Below, piece by piece: positions 63,901 through 64,000 of a stretch of 64,000 bases of DNA. The position numbers and the translations under genes were made by a program. Source of the stretch: Dipteris shenzhenensis (lineage: Eukaryota > Polypodiophyta > Polypodiopsida > Gleicheniales); NCBI GenBank assembly GCA_047967505.1, contig CM106541.1. One strand, given 5' to 3'. Every line of letters begins with the position of its first letter. Within the stretch, counting starts at the first letter, position 1. The notes below the pieces were generated by a model, which saw only the letters and a list, made by a program, of their open reading frames with translations, searched no databases and was not told the DNA's origin.

Positions 63901-64000
63901 CACATGCATGGATGCGCTTGTAATCTAATACTCCAAGAGAGGTCACATGTTGTCTTGCCATATCTCTTGAGGTCGGTAATTTATTCTCCCTTGGAAGTAT
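60950..64000 (-). pseudogene. TNP2-type transposase of CACTA family 2, partial, broken
   Basis: Minus-strand blocks in order: CVNDCILFCGLHKDARECPTCG, HFPIIPRIQHMFKCKSIAEL, MDGVNPFG and AIKKGHVMLSLLIPRK (63,961-63,386, Transposase_21); a WTMHDFPGYGKC segment (about 63,290) and SGYHACPVCG (about 63,160); HLKINHLLDPMHIFKNVAST (62,889-62,641); LKSHDWHKMLQ (62,489); ARPEGSMAEGW onward (62,286-61,816); a DUF4216-like block with INLDFRRFFVYVLDVKWF (61,722-61,336); acidic tail (61,255-60,950). The KHFP...FLERFMK core of DUF4218, present in family 1, is absent between 62,489 and 62,286. The N-terminus lies outside the window. Confidence 0.85.

Larger units (their letters stand above)
60413..64000 (-). 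mobile_element. CACTA family 2 transposon, partial (runs off the window)
   Basis: The element's 3' end is near 60,413, where the plus strand reads CACAACAACACAAAG, matching the end inferred at 50,358. A subterminal repeat region (60,425-60,770) of GCGCGTCTAT and TTTGCGCAT words follows, then the TNP2 gene on the minus strand. The terminus is CACAA or a mutated CACTA. The 5' end lies beyond 64,000. Confidence 0.8.

Overview
The window is nuclear DNA of a land plant and is mostly transposon-derived. This follows from one intact plant-type class II serine carboxypeptidase-like gene with nine short GT-AG introns (54.1-57.3 kb), two families of CACTA (En/Spm) transposons with TNP2-type transposases, a Ty1/copia element primed by initiator Met-tRNA, LINE and other transposase remnants, and many long CT/GA microsatellites. 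The lineage cannot be fixed from sequence alone. No CRISPR array, bacterial operon or complete RNA gene was seen.

Layout. 1-12.2 kb: AT-rich, gene-poor DNA with a SINE-like tRNA-related stretch, a 148-bp tandem duplication and microsatellites. 12.26-13.77 kb: eight copies of a ~181-bp satellite, ended abruptly by a copia LTR. 13.77-18.95 kb: a plus-strand LTR with primer site and leader, facing a decayed minus-strand copia element (gag, protease remnant, late integrase, reverse transcriptase with YVDN instead of YVDD). 19-25.3 kb: two unidentified decayed coding regions on the minus strand, dense CT repeats, and four AGCT-type palindromes. 26.4-28.5 kb: a plus-strand transposase-like pseudogene whose intron holds a palindromic repeat array; it ends at another copia LTR joined to a MITE. 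30-31.5 kb: a second transposase-like remnant on the minus strand. 33.25-33.42 kb: a strong ~167-nt fold-back. 34.5-36 kb: SWIM-like and LINE-like remnants.

36,611-46,724 is a complete-length CACTA element (family 1) with CAT target duplications. It has subterminal palindromes CGCTATATAGCG, a four-exon minus-strand accessory gene, a ~2.8-kb extremely palindromic GCATAAGC/GCATGAGC core, a third palindrome array just upstream of the TNP2 gene, and the TNP2 transposase gene on the plus strand. Both genes carry stops. 46.9-50.4 kb stacks a MITE, a copia LTR, the right end of a second family 1 CACTA and, directly abutting it, the tail of a family 2 CACTA. 53-57.3 kb is a single-copy-looking island containing the carboxypeptidase gene. 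59.6-64 kb holds a deletion derivative and a larger copy of CACTA family 2 on the minus strand, the latter running off the window.

Only the carboxypeptidase gene looks like a working host gene: 470 codons, signal peptide, and Ser/Asp/His motifs all present. The most unusual structure is the family 1 CACTA: its terminal palindromes recur inside the element next to the transposase promoter, and its two divergent genes are separated by a giant self-complementary repeat core.
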